DNA of 64,000 nt from CAWDYA01 sp963806495. GTDB taxonomy: Bacteria; Acidobacteriota; Polarisedimenticolia; JACPZX01; DASXTC01. This document shows, in pieces, positions 35,839 through 44,950 of the stretch. Location of the stretch: positions 310,001 to 374,000 of the forward strand of contig CAWDYA010000008.1 in NCBI GenBank assembly GCA_963806495.1, read 5' to 3'. The stretch's first letter is position 1. Every line of letters begins with the position of its first letter. The position numbers were made by a program, and so were the translations under genes. The notes under the pieces are model-generated. The model was given only the letters and a program-made list of their open reading frames with translations, ran no database searches and was not told the DNA's origin.

Positions 35839-37110
35839 TCATGATCTGGTCAAGGTCAAGGGGAGGAGGGCCAGCAGGAGGATCTGCCGGACCCCGGTGA
35901 CGAACGGCCCCGTGTCGGCCGTCTCCTTCGGCGTGTGGGCCCCCTCGCCGGTGGTGACACCGATCGCGATCCCGGGAATCCCCTTTGTTATCGCGGTGTT
36001 ATGGTCCGCCGTGCCCCGGGGGGTGAGATGGGTCTCGTCCCAGGAGAGGTACTCCAGGACCCCCGCGGCCGCCTGCACCAGGCGGGAATCCTCGGCTCCC
36101 GGGAGGGTCGCCCCCTCCATCCGGTGCAGCGTCTCCCGCTCGAAGGCCACCCCGATTTGCCGAGCCGCCTCCCGGCACTCCGCCTCGACCTTCCGCTCCA
36201 GGTCGGCGAACGATCCGGGATCGTTGGAACGCAGGTCGACGGTGAACCAGACGTCGCGCGGCTGCGCGTTCGGCACCTCGCCGCCGCCAACCATGCCGAT
36301 GTTGAGCCAGCTCTCCATCGCCTCGGGCGAGCGCCTCATCGGGATGGCGTCGAGCCGCTCGATGGCACGCGCCGCCGCCAGCATCGGGCTCGGCTTCTGG
36401 TATGCCGTCAGGGTGTGCGCCCCCTCCCCCAGGAAGTGCATTTTCAGCCAGAGGATTCCGGTGGCGGCATACGAGACCTGCCCGAGCTGACCGTCCACCG
36501 CGATGAAGGCGCCCAGCTCGTCGCCGTGATCCGCGACGAAACGCCTGGCCCCATGCAGGCCCGTCTCCTCCCTCACGGTCGCCACGATCCAGGTGTCGGC
36601 CTCAGGCTGCAGGTCATGCGACCGCATCAGGTCGACCGCCGCGAGAAGGGCCGCCAGACCCGAGGCGTCGTCGCGCACCCCCGGCCCCTGGAGCCTGCCC
36701 CCGGGAAGGCGGTGCACGCTGAGGTCGGCGCCGACGGGAGCCACGTTGTCCATGTGAGCGGCGATCGCCACCCGGGCGAGCCCGGGATCGTGGCCACGGA
36801 TCAGACCCAGGACATTGCCCGCATCATCCACGTGGACCTGATCCAGACCCAGCTGCCTCAGCCGGGCCGACATCCACGCGGCCCGTTGCTCCTCGTGCCC
36901 CGACGGGGCGGGGATCCCGGCGATCCGGATCCAGTCCGCCACGAACCGCTCGCGGTCGGCACCCGCGTCGTCGAGCGCGGCGCGCACCGCGGGAACCCCG
37001 GCGAGCACGGCGACCGGGCCCGGGCCGGTCGTCACCGCGGCGCCGGCGGCAGGCGACGCCAGGGCCGTGGCCGCCAGCAGACCGGCGACGGTCGTCGTGA
37101 TCCTCAACAT
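35839..37110 (-). CDS. Secreted M20-family metallopeptidase
   Basis: A 423-residue dinuclear zinc peptidase resembling peptidase T / M20. A signal peptide (LLAATALASPAAGA) is followed by the metal-site motifs in order: AAHMDNVAP (His), GVRDDASGLAALL (bridging Asp), VREETGLHGARRF (catalytic and ligand Glu), a later Asp in AFIAVDGQLG and the final His in TGEGAHTPKET. The dimerisation-domain region WFTVDLRSNDPGSFADLERK lies between. It probably trims peptides in the periplasm. The ATG at 37110 is the best start; no clear Shine-Dalgarno is seen. It is divergent from the HATPase gene, across a gap holding a 27-bp inverted repeat. Confidence 0.85.
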   Translation of the reverse strand: MLRITTTVAGLLAATALASPAAGAAVTTGPGPVAVLAGVPAVRAALDDAGADRERFVADWIRIAGIPAPSGHEEQRAAWMSARLRQLGLDQVHVDDAGNVLGLIRGHDPGLARVAIAAHMDNVAPVGADLSVHRLPGGRLQGPGVRDDASGLAALLAAVDLMRSHDLQPEADTWIVATVREETGLHGARRFVADHGDELGAFIAVDGQLGQVSYAATGILWLKMHFLGEGAHTLTAYQKPSPMLAAARAIERLDAIPMRRSPEAMESWLNIGMVGGGEVPNAQPRDVWFTVDLRSNDPGSFADLERKVEAECREAARQIGVAFERETLHRMEGATLPGAEDSRLVQAAAGVLEYLSWDETHLTPRGTADHNTAITKGIPGIAIGVTTGEGAHTPKETADTGPFVTGVRQILLLALLPLTLTRS

Positions 37111-37218
37111 GATCGGGTGGCCGGTGCGATACACATCACGACAGGCTACGCCATCGCGGGGAGCGACATCAATCGGCCCGGAGCCGGTGGCCTCGGGGCG
37201 CCATTGCCCGTAGAATGA

Positions 37219-37376
37219 CGGAAAATGCCCCCCACTGGTGTGAAGGTGTGCGGCACGAGCCGCCTCCACCGTGCCGTTCACCCGGGGGAGGTGCCGGCAG
37301 GCTGAGAATGACTGCAACCTGCTGAAATAATTTGACTTGACCGATGTTTCTTCACACGAGTGGGGGGCATTTTCCG
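37219..37376. repeat. 27-bp inverted repeat pair, 158-bp element
   Basis: The left arm (37219-37245) and right arm (37350-37376) are reverse complements at 26 of 27 positions, built around TGGGGGGCATTTTCCG, and enclose 104 bp with no open frame. A target-site duplication is not evident. The element lies between two divergent genes. It could be a non-autonomous transposable remnant (MITE-like) or a pair of regulator-binding sites serving both promoters. Confidence 0.85.
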
Positions 37377-37397
37377 GTGCACTACACGGGCCGCGTG

Positions 37398-38252
37398 ATG
37401 ATCCTGGCCGTGCTCGCCGGGCTGCTGCCTCTGGCCGTAGCCGGCGGTGTGTTCATCTATCTCGGCATGACGAGCGACGAGCCGGCGGGCACGATCGCCG
37501 GTATCGCGGCCGCGGCGGGTGCGCTCACCGTGGTGGCCGGCGCGGCCGCGGGGGCGGCCCTCGGCCGCCGCGCCGATCGTGAGCTGCAGGACGAGGCCGG
37601 GCGCGCCGAAGCCCGGGTGGCGGCGGCACACGAGCTGGCGCGAGGAGCCCATCCGGGCGCCGGGCCGGCTCCCGGCGCCGCCTCGATCGGGGATCTCGGA
37701 CGCCTCGCCCGGGCCCTCGCCGCCGAGACGCCCTCATCGCCGGGCCCGACGCTGCGGCGCCTCCTGCTTCTCACGGACGAATCCCGTGGCGGGCCCCGGC
37801 CCGGTCGCGAAGTGGACGTGAACGCTGCTGTGCGGATATGCGTCCGGGCCCTCGAGCCGCGCGGCGCCGGCGAGCCGGGGCCGGTGCTGGTGTTCGACCC
37901 CGACCCGAACGTGGGCTTGGCGCCTCTCGATCCGGACATGCTGCACATCGTGCTCGTGGGCCTGATCGAGAACGCGCGCGAGGCCTCGGGACCGGGCGGG
38001 CGCGTGGAGATCCGCACGCAGCTTCTGGGCGACCGGGTGCTGGTGGCGGTGCGTGACGACGGTGAGGGGATCCCCCACGAGCAGCTCGCGAGGATCTGGG
38101 AGCCGTTCTACTCCACCCGGCCGGGCGCCGCCGGGCTGGGGCTGACGATCTGCAAGGCGATCGCCGAGGCCCATGGCGGAGCAATACGCGCGATCAACGT
38201 CCTGCCGCACGGGCTCGAAGTGGGGCTCACGCTGCCGCGGGAGCCCTCCTGA
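37398..38252 (+). CDS. Histidine-kinase-like HATPase membrane protein, no clear H-box
   Basis: A 284-residue protein: two N-terminal hydrophobic segments (about 2-20 and 30-52), a helical linker, and a C-terminal HATPase_c domain with an N-box (HIVLVGLIENAREAS), G1 (VRDDGEGIP), F-box (WEPFYSTRPG) and G2 (GLGLTICKAIAEAHGG). The dimerisation segment keeps the pattern of a NtrB-type kinase (LTDESRGG...REVDVNAAV) but the usual HE(L/I)xxPL phospho-acceptor motif is missing; only AHELARGAH is a candidate. No regulator gene is adjacent. The frame is open back to 37344, inside the inverted repeat; the ATG at 37398 is preferred because it begins the first membrane segment. Confidence 0.75.
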   Translation: MILAVLAGLLPLAVAGGVFIYLGMTSDEPAGTIAGIAAAAGALTVVAGAAAGAALGRRADRELQDEAGRAEARVAAAHELARGAHPGAGPAPGAASIGDLGRLARALAAETPSSPGPTLRRLLLLTDESRGGPRPGREVDVNAAVRICVRALEPRGAGEPGPVLVFDPDPNVGLAPLDPDMLHIVLVGLIENAREASGPGGRVEIRTQLLGDRVLVAVRDDGEGIPHEQLARIWEPFYSTRPGAAGLGLTICKAIAEAHGGAIRAINVLPHGLEVGLTLPREPS

Positions 38253-38298
38253 AGGGTTGCCGCGGCCCCCATATGCCGGTAGTGTTCGATCATCGCTC

Positions 38299-41200
38299 AT
38301 GCGCCGATCCATCCTGTGTCTTTGCAGCATCATCGGTCTTCTTTCCGTGATCCCGTCATGGGCGGCTGTCGCCGGCGGCCGGGATCACGAGGTGATGCTG
38401 CGTTCGGGTCGCATCGCCATCCCGCCGGGGCGCCGGGCGGCTTTCGCCGAGGCTCGTGCCCGGGGTCTTGCGCCGACGTTCCACGCTCTCGTCCGCTTCG
38501 ACCGGCCCCCTAACGTCGCCGTCCGGGCGCGGCTCGCGGCCGCCGGCGTGCGCCTGCTCGCCTATCTGCCACACGACACCTGGCGCGCCTCTCTGCCGTC
38601 GGGGCTGGATCCGGACGACGCGCGTCTGACCGACATGCTCGGGATCGTGATCCCGTCACCGGCTGACAAGATCGACCCGGGTCTCGCCGGGCGGACGGGG
38701 CCGGGCCCGGTCGGCGCGATCGTGGTCTTCCAGGCCGATACGCCCGACACCGGACGTCTCGCCGCGCTTCGACGTCATGGCGGCGATCGCGTGGACGTGC
38801 TGCGCTCCCTCCACGCCCTCGTGGCGAGGCTGCCGGCCGCAGCCGTCGCCCGGCTCGCCGGGGAGGACTCGGTTGCCTGGATCGAGGAGGCGCCGCCGAT
38901 GCTCGGCCCGGCAAACGACGGCGTGAGGGCCGACCTCGGCATCGAGGACCTCTGGACCGATCCGATCCGCGGACTCACAGGCGCCGGTATCGATGTGCTG
39001 GTGTTCGACCAGGGGCGTGTCGACGACACGCACGCCGATCTCGCCGGACGCGTGGTGGTCGGCGACGCCGTGGCGGTGTCGAGCCATTCCACGCACGTGG
39101 CCGGCACCGTGGCCGGCGACGGCACCGCGTCGGGCGGTCAGTACGCCGGCGTGGCACCCGGCGCGGGGCTGATCACCTATGCGCTCGGCTCGTTCAATGC
39201 CGGGATATTCCTCTACTCGAACCCCGGGGATCTCGAGGCGAACTTCTCCGACGCCCTGAACGTGCACGGCGCCGACCTGGCCAATCTCTCGCTGGGCTCG
39301 AACCTGAAGCTCAACAACTACCCGTGCAGCATCCACGGCGATTACAGTGTGACCGACGCGCTGCTCGACGCGATCGTGGACGGGAGCCTGGGCGCGCCCC
39401 TGCCCGTGGTGGTGGCGGGGGGCAACGAACGGCCGAGCCCCGCATGCGGGCTGACCTACGCCACCACGGCGCCTCCGGCCGGCGCCAAGAACGTCCTGTC
39501 GATCGGAGCCCTCTACTCCGACACCGACGGCATCGCCAGCTTCTCGGCGTGGGGGCCCACCGACGACGGCCGCATCAAGCCCGACCTTGCGGCGCCGGGC
39601 TGCCAGGTCTCCGGCGATCAGACGATCACCTCCACCATCCCGGTCAGCACCTACGGAGGGTACTGCGGCACCTCGCAGGCGGCGCCGTCGGTGACCGGCA
39701 TCCTCGCCCTGCTCCTGCAGGACATACGGGAGAGCGGGCTTGCCGATCCCTCGCCCGCGACTCTGCGGGCCCTTCTGTATCACACGGCGCTGGACCTCGG
39801 AGCCCCCGGCCCCGACTACCAGTTCGGCTACGGGAAGCCCCGGCCCCGGCTCGCCCTCGATGCCCTGCGCGCGGGCGCGGTCCGCGTCTCGGCCCTCGCC
39901 GACGACCAGACCGATGTCATACCCGTCGAGGTGGCGGACCCGAACGGTCCCTTCGTCGCCACCCTGGTGTGGGACGACCCGCCCGCCTCGGCGGGTGCCG
40001 CGATGGCGCTGGTGAACGATCTGGATCTGCGGGTGGTCGATCCGGCAGGTGTCCGGCATTACGTCTGGACGCTCGACCCGAACGACCCGGCGGCGGGCGC
40101 CGTGAGAACGCGCGACGACCACATCAACAACGTCGAGCAGGTCACCGTGGATCCGGCGGGCCTCGCGGGAGTCTGGCGCGTCGAGGTGAGCGGCAGCGAT
40201 GTGGTCACACCGGTCCCCCAGGAGTACAGCCTGGTGATCACGGGAGCGGGGCCCGGCGCGCCCGCCGGTGGGTACGTCCTGACCGATCGCCGCGTCTACC
40301 GGTGCAACGACACGATCGGGGTCGAGGTGAGCGCTCCCGCCCTGGCCGGCACCGGGACCACCGACGTGACCGTGGCCTCCACGAGCGACCCGAACGGGAT
40401 CGTCGTGCCGCTCGTCGAGCAGGCGGGCTCGGGCCTGTTCTCCGGGACCGCGACCGCGGGGGGCGCGCTCGCGGTCGCGCACGACGACGAGATCTCGGTG
40501 GTCCATCCGGTCTCGGGCTCCGCGTCGGCCCGCGTCGACTGCGTGGCCCCGATTCTCGACGCAGCGGCGATCACCCTCGTCGACTCCCACACGGCGCAGG
40601 TCTCGTGGCTCACCGACGAGCCGGCCGACACACGGCTTGAGGGCACCATTCTCACCCACGCGCCCACTGTCACCCATACGGGCGCGCTCACGGGTCTCGA
40701 GGCCTGCACCGCCTACGACGCGTCGATCGCCTCGGCCGACGAGGCGGGCAATCTCGGCACCGCGTCTCCCGTGCCGTTCGTCACCCGCGGCGAGACCGTG
40801 CGGTTCCAGGACGATTTCGAGACGGGGGCGCCGGGATGGCAGAACCCGCAGAAAGGCGGCGGCAGCAACCCGGTGCAGTGGCTGCTCACCACCGCCGCCT
40901 CGGCCAGTCCGACCCACTCATGGACCGACTCCGCGGGCGGCAGCTACCGGGACAACACCGAGAACCTGCTGATCTCCCCGCCTATCGATCTGACCGGGGC
41001 GCGCCGGGTGCTGCTGACGTTCTCCCACAAGTACGCTATGGAGGAGGGGTTCGACTACGGCTACATCGACTACTCCCTCGACGGCAGCCACTGGGTCGGG
41101 CCGGTGGCCTCCTTCACGGGGATTACGCCGGGGTTCGTGACGGCCCGGGTGCCGCTGCCCGCCGAGGTCGAGAACCAGCCCCAGGTCCTGCTGCGTTTCC

Positions 41201-41572
41201 GGATCGACACCGACAACTCCCTGTCGTTCGACGGGTGGTACCTCGACGACGTCGAGGTGGTGTCGCGCGACGACTGCAGCGAGGTGCCGGACCTGACCCT
41301 GGAGCGTCGAGCCGGTGTCGGGCGTGCCGCGGCTCGCCTGGGACCCGGCACCCGGCGCCGCCGAGTACACCATCTTCCGCGGCGACCTTCCGATGGTCGG
41401 CCTGTACGGCCCCTGCATCGCCACCCAGGTCCCGGGCGGCTCCTACGACGACGACACCGGCGACCCGGCCCTCTCCTACTTCTACCTCGTGGCGGGCACG
41501 GGCGGTGCGGGCCAGGGGACGATCGGGTACGACAGCGCCGGCAACGAGCGGCTGCCGGAGACCTGCCCGTAG
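38299..41572 (+). CDS. Secreted S8 subtilisin-like protease, multidomain, one frame break
   Basis: A protein of about 1090 residues. A signal peptide (LCLCSIIGLLSVIPSWAAVA) and a ~210-residue region resembling an inhibitory propeptide precede the subtilase domain with D237 (VFDQG), H263 (HSTHVAGTVAG), the oxyanion Asn in VVVAGGNE and S459 (GTSQAAPSVTG). Then come a jelly-roll/P-domain-like segment (about 520-650), a beta-sandwich with fibronectin-like strands (TAQVSWLTDEPADTRLE) and a MAM-like region (FQDDFETGAPGW, LLISPPIDLTG). One extra base near 41312 breaks the frame; the remaining ~90 residues (GVPRLAWDPAPGAAEYTIFR) form a last fibronectin-type module ending at 41572. Extracellular protein degradation is the likely role. 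Confidence 0.88.
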
Positions 41573-41658
41573 CCCGGGCCGGGGTTGTCTCGGTCGCTCC
41601 CGGGACCTACCTTCTCGCGCATCCTGCAAGGCGTCCTCGTCTCGAGAAGGAGCTCCCC

Positions 41659-42297
41659 ATGAAGCGCATCTCCGCCATCGTCGGCTTCATCGTGCTCGTC
41701 GGGATTGTCGGCTGCTCGCACCGTCCGCCGGTGCAGACGATCATGGTCCCGCCACGGTTCGATCTCACCCCGCACCAGATGATCGGTGTCATGGAGTTCG
41801 ACTGCGACACGAAGGGGAAGCTGGCCCCGCTCGCCACGCGGCGGTTCACCGAGATGGCGCGCCGGGACCAGGGGATGCTGCGGATGGTGGATCTGGGCCC
41901 ATCGCGCAAGGCGCTCCGAGCGGCCGGTCAGGCGGCCTGGACCCCCGCCTCCTACAAGGCGGTCGGCGCCGCGAACAACGTGCGGACGATCTTCTCCGGC
42001 AAGCTGTCGATCTCCAGCGTCCGGCCCGACATCCGCCTCTCTGGCGCGCTGCGATCGGGCCATGTCTCCGCGCACGTGGATGCCGAGCTGGTCGTGCAGC
42101 TCATCGAGACCGGAACCGGCGCATCGCTCTGGAGCGGCTCGGCCAGGGCCAGCGGCAGCCTCGGGCACATCAGCATGTTCCGGGGCGGTGAGTTCGTGTT
42201 CGACGCGGAGGACCCCGACCAGGCATACGGTGCGCTCGTGGACTCACTGGTCGAGCAGGTGACGCGGGACTTCCGGGCGACCTGGGTCAGACAGTAG
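41659..42297 (+). CDS. CsgG-like outer-membrane lipoprotein
   Basis: A 212-residue lipoprotein: lipobox VGIVGC puts the lipidated cysteine near residue 19. The mature chain has the CsgG/TolB-N pattern: MIGVMEFDCDT (first strand), a helix RRFTEMARRDQGMLRMVDLG, VRTIFSGKLSISSV, and ELVVQLIETGTGASLWSGSA, a typical penultimate strand pair. The start has AGAAGGAG seven bases upstream. It follows the subtilase by 86 bases and may be its partner, but export or assembly roles are equally possible. It is a distant fold relative of the protein at 29866-30543. Confidence 0.65.
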   Translation: MKRISAIVGFIVLVGIVGCSHRPPVQTIMVPPRFDLTPHQMIGVMEFDCDTKGKLAPLATRRFTEMARRDQGMLRMVDLGPSRKALRAAGQAAWTPASYKAVGAANNVRTIFSGKLSISSVRPDIRLSGALRSGHVSAHVDAELVVQLIETGTGASLWSGSARASGSLGHISMFRGGEFVFDAEDPDQAYGALVDSLVEQVTRDFRATWVRQ

Positions 42298-42310
42298 CCC
42301 GCGGGCGAGG

Positions 42311-43387
42311 TCAGTGGATCAGCCCCTCGTACAACTCCTCGAGGTTGCGGTCCCACATCTCGTTCGGCAGGCCCACCTTCCGGCGGCCGAAGTGGATGCC
42401 GGCGATATCACCCACCGCGAGGAACTGGATGTCTCCCTGCCGCCACATCCAGGTGCGGAACAGATGCCTGTGGGTCGGCGGGATGTCGCCCGGGTTCATC
42501 GGGAGCTGGACGATACCGTTCGCGTACCAGACCCCGGCCATCGCGTTCGAGTTCAGGATCAGGATATTGCTCGCAAGCTCCTGCCAGTAGTTGTAGGTCG
42601 TGGTGCGGAGCAGATTGTCGCTCATCGGCTCGTCCGGGGCCGGCCCCCACATCAGGGTCACGCTGCGCTTCGCGTCCATCGCGAGCGTCAGGTCCTGCCC
42701 CTTCTCGCGCGTGCTGGCGGGCCACCGGGAGGCCGCCATGTCGCTGCCCCCGAAGGCGGTCTGCACCCGGTACAGATCCAGCGGCCGCCAGGTGGCGGGA
42801 TGCTCGTAGGCGATGTCCACGTCGGGGATCTCGTAATGGTCGGTGAGCTCAGGGAAGGTCCCCACTGCCGCCTCCTTGTGACAGCGGACGGTGTGCGCCA
42901 TGTCGGTGAGCCACTGCATCAGCTCGGGCGGGGCGTTGGCCCTCAGGTCCATGTTGAGATCGGCGACGAACAGCCGGCCTGATTCCGGGCAGGACCAGAC
43001 GATGTAGCGTGTCTTGAACTCCCCGTGCTGGGTCGTCGTCTCGAACATCACGGCCTCATGGGCCGGCAGCTTGACAGGCTCGGCCTTCAGGGGCCCGTCG
43101 AGCGTCAGCCCTTCCCAGAGACCGGTGACCACCTTTGCGGCATCGGCGGGATCGATCGGGCTCTTATGACCTTCGAGCGGCATCCAGTGCAGGTAGAACA
43201 TCGGCCAGATCACCTGCTCGGCCGAGGCGGTCCCCGAGGTCTCGTCCCCGCTCGTGCCGACCATGACCCACCAGGGCGCGTTGCGCCTGAGGCGTTCGAT
43301 ATCGATCCCCGGATGGACGATCGGGGGGACGGCCACTGCGGCCGCGAGCAACGGGGCCGCGATGAGTGCGAGGAACCGTGGGAGCAT
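42311..43387 (-). CDS. Secreted protein of unknown function
   Basis: A 358-residue protein I do not recognise. It has a clear signal peptide (MLPRFLALIAAPLLAAAVAV) and no further membrane helix. The mature part is rich in Trp, Met and aromatic residues (PWWVMVGTSGDETSG, VIWPMFYLHWMPLEGHKSP, YIVWSCPESGRLFVADLN) with few cysteines and no repeated unit or obvious metal site. The start has GGAGGAGA nearby and a TATATT box 22 bases upstream. It is convergent with the lipoprotein gene, 13 bases away. The sequence is clean in one frame with strong codon bias, so it is surely a real gene. Confidence 0.75.
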   Translation of the reverse strand: MLPRFLALIAAPLLAAAVAVPPIVHPGIDIERLRRNAPWWVMVGTSGDETSGTASAEQVIWPMFYLHWMPLEGHKSPIDPADAAKVVTGLWEGLTLDGPLKAEPVKLPAHEAVMFETTTQHGEFKTRYIVWSCPESGRLFVADLNMDLRANAPPELMQWLTDMAHTVRCHKEAAVGTFPELTDHYEIPDVDIAYEHPATWRPLDLYRVQTAFGGSDMAASRWPASTREKGQDLTLAMDAKRSVTLMWGPAPDEPMSDNLLRTTTYNYWQELASNILILNSNAMAGVWYANGIVQLPMNPGDIPPTHRHLFRTWMWRQGDIQFLAVGDIAGIHFGRRKVGLPNEMWDRNLEELYEGLIH

Positions 43388-43408
43388 CGGGATTCTCCTC
43401 CGAGCGGC

Positions 43409-43414
43409 AATATA
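43409..43414 (-). promoter_or_regulatory. Possible -10 box for the unknown secreted protein
   Basis: TATATT on the minus strand, giving a predicted leader of about 15 bases that still includes the GGAGGAGA ribosome site. Confidence 0.35.
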
Positions 43415-43451
43415 GCAGCCGGCGCGGGGTTTCGCAGGCTCCCGGTGTGGA

Positions 43452-44189
43452 TCAGTAGAGATGGCGCCCCCCGTCCACCCGCAGGCACTCGCCCGTGACG
43501 AAGTCGGTCTGCACCAGGAAAACCACCGCCCGGGCGATCTCCTCGGGGCCGCCCCAGCGCCCCAGGGGGGTGGCGGCGATGACCCGGCGGGCCTCCTCCT
43601 CGTCCATTCCGGCCGGGGGCAGAATGGGGCCGGGCGCGATCGCGTTGACCAGCACGTCCGGCGCCAGCTCGAGCGCCAGGCTCTCGGTGAGCCCCGCCAC
43701 CGCGGCCTTGGCCGTGTAGTAGGGGGTGTAGCCTCGGTACCGGGGGCGATCACTGACGGCCAGCCAGTCGCTGAAGTTGACGATCCTCCCCCCGCCTCCC
43801 TTCTTCATGTGCGGCGCGGCCCGGATCGAGAACAGATAGGCGCTACGGGCGTTCGACCCGACCGCCTCGCTCCACGCCTCCGCGTCGAGCTCCTCGAAGG
43901 GCACGTTCCGGTATGTCGAGGCCATGTTGATCAGGATGTCGAGCCGCCCGAAGTCGCCCGCGGCCTGATCGACCGCCGCCGACACGGCGGCCTCGTCGCG
44001 CGCGTCCACCCTGTAGGTGCCGGCGCGGACGCCGGCCGCGCGAGCGACCCCGGCGGCGGCCTCGGCCGCCTCGCGGGAGCCACGCCATGCCAGCGCCACC
44101 CCGCACCCGTGCCCCGCGAGGGCCCGCGCGACCGCCTCCCCCATGCGCGCGCCGCCCGTGATCAGCGCCACCTTGCCCTCGATCCGCAA
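43452..44189 (-). CDS. Short-chain dehydrogenase/reductase
   Basis: A 245-residue classical SDR. The nucleotide motif TGGARMGEAVA is at about 11-21, INMAS replaces NNAG, and the catalytic residues are Ser in VNFSDWLAVSD, Tyr and Lys in YTPYYTAKAA; the PG motif IAPGPILPPAG and the C-terminal ECLRVDGGRHLY follow. The residues after the first Gly motif suggest NADPH use (pteridine-reductase-like), but the substrate is unknown. The TTG at 44189 is chosen: it begins at LRIEGKVALITGG and has GGGAGG five bases upstream, while no ATG fits. It is divergent from the methyltransferase gene. Confidence 0.88.
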   Translation of the reverse strand: MRIEGKVALITGGARMGEAVARALAGHGCGVALAWRGSREAAEAAAGVARAAGVRAGTYRVDARDEAAVSAAVDQAAGDFGRLDILINMASTYRNVPFEELDAEAWSEAVGSNARSAYLFSIRAAPHMKKGGGGRIVNFSDWLAVSDRPRYRGYTPYYTAKAAVAGLTESLALELAPDVLVNAIAPGPILPPAGMDEEEARRVIAATPLGRWGGPEEIARAVVFLVQTDFVTGECLRVDGGRHLY

Positions 44190-44301
44190 AGATGCCTCCC
44201 CGTCGTAGCGATTGATCCTATCATGGGCGGCGACCCCGGCAAGCCGGACCCGGCGCCGCCGCCGGCGCCGCGCGTTGCGGGAAGGGGGAGCGGGTGAGCC
44301 G

Positions 44302-44943
44302 ATGAGCAGGGTTCGCGAGATCTTCGACGAGTGGGCGCGCTCGGGACGTGCCGAAGGAATGGAGCAGGGCCACGGCCCGGCGGCCCGCAAGGCATTCGAC
44401 CGGCTCCGGATCGGCGAGCGCAGCCGGTATCTCGACATCGGCTGCGGCAACGGTTACACCGTGCGCTGGGCCGCCGAGGCGGCGCCGCAGGGCCGGTGCG
44501 TTGGAATCGACGTCTCCGAGGAGATGATCGCCCGCGCCCGGAGCCTCTCGGCAACACAGCCCGGCGTCGTCTTCCGCGCGGGCTCCTTCCCGGGCGTGGA
44601 GCTGCCGGAGGCACCGTTCGACGCCGTCTTCTCGATGGAGGTGTTCTACTACCTGCCCGACCTCGACGCCGCCCTCAAGGCGGTGCACGACCTGCTCGCG
44701 CCGGGCGGCCGGTTCGCCTGCGTGGTGGACTATTACGGCGAGAACACCGCCAGCCATTCCTGGCCGCAGGACCTCGGGGTCGAGATGACGCTGCTGGACT
44801 CGCAGGGCTGGGCCGACGCCTTCCGCCGCTCCGGTCTCGCCGTGGCCGAGCAGACACGCCTCAAGCTGCCGCGGAAGCGCGTCAAGCGTGACAACGCCTG
44901 GAAGGCGACGCACGGCTCGCTGCTGACCCTCGGAGCACGGTAG
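44302..44943 (+). CDS. Class I SAM-dependent methyltransferase
   Basis: A 213-residue Methyltransf_11-type enzyme. SAM-binding motif I is YLDIGCGNGYTVRWAA at about 45, followed by GIDVSEEMI (acidic motif II), FDAVFSMEVFYYLPDLDAAL and LLAPGGRFACVVDYY. The substrate is not deducible; the ENTASHSWP segment and the basic tail KLPRKRVKRD resemble small-molecule methyltransferases. The ATG at 44302 follows a GAAGGGGGAG ribosome site; the frame is open upstream but has an arginine repeat typical of non-coding sequence. The EamA transporter begins seven bases later, so the two are probably co-transcribed. Confidence 0.85.
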   Translation: MSRVREIFDEWARSGRAEGMEQGHGPAARKAFDRLRIGERSRYLDIGCGNGYTVRWAAEAAPQGRCVGIDVSEEMIARARSLSATQPGVVFRAGSFPGVELPEAPFDAVFSMEVFYYLPDLDAALKAVHDLLAPGGRFACVVDYYGENTASHSWPQDLGVEMTLLDSQGWADAFRRSGLAVAEQTRLKLPRKRVKRDNAWKATHGSLLTLGAR

Positions 44944-44950
44944 CCCGGCC

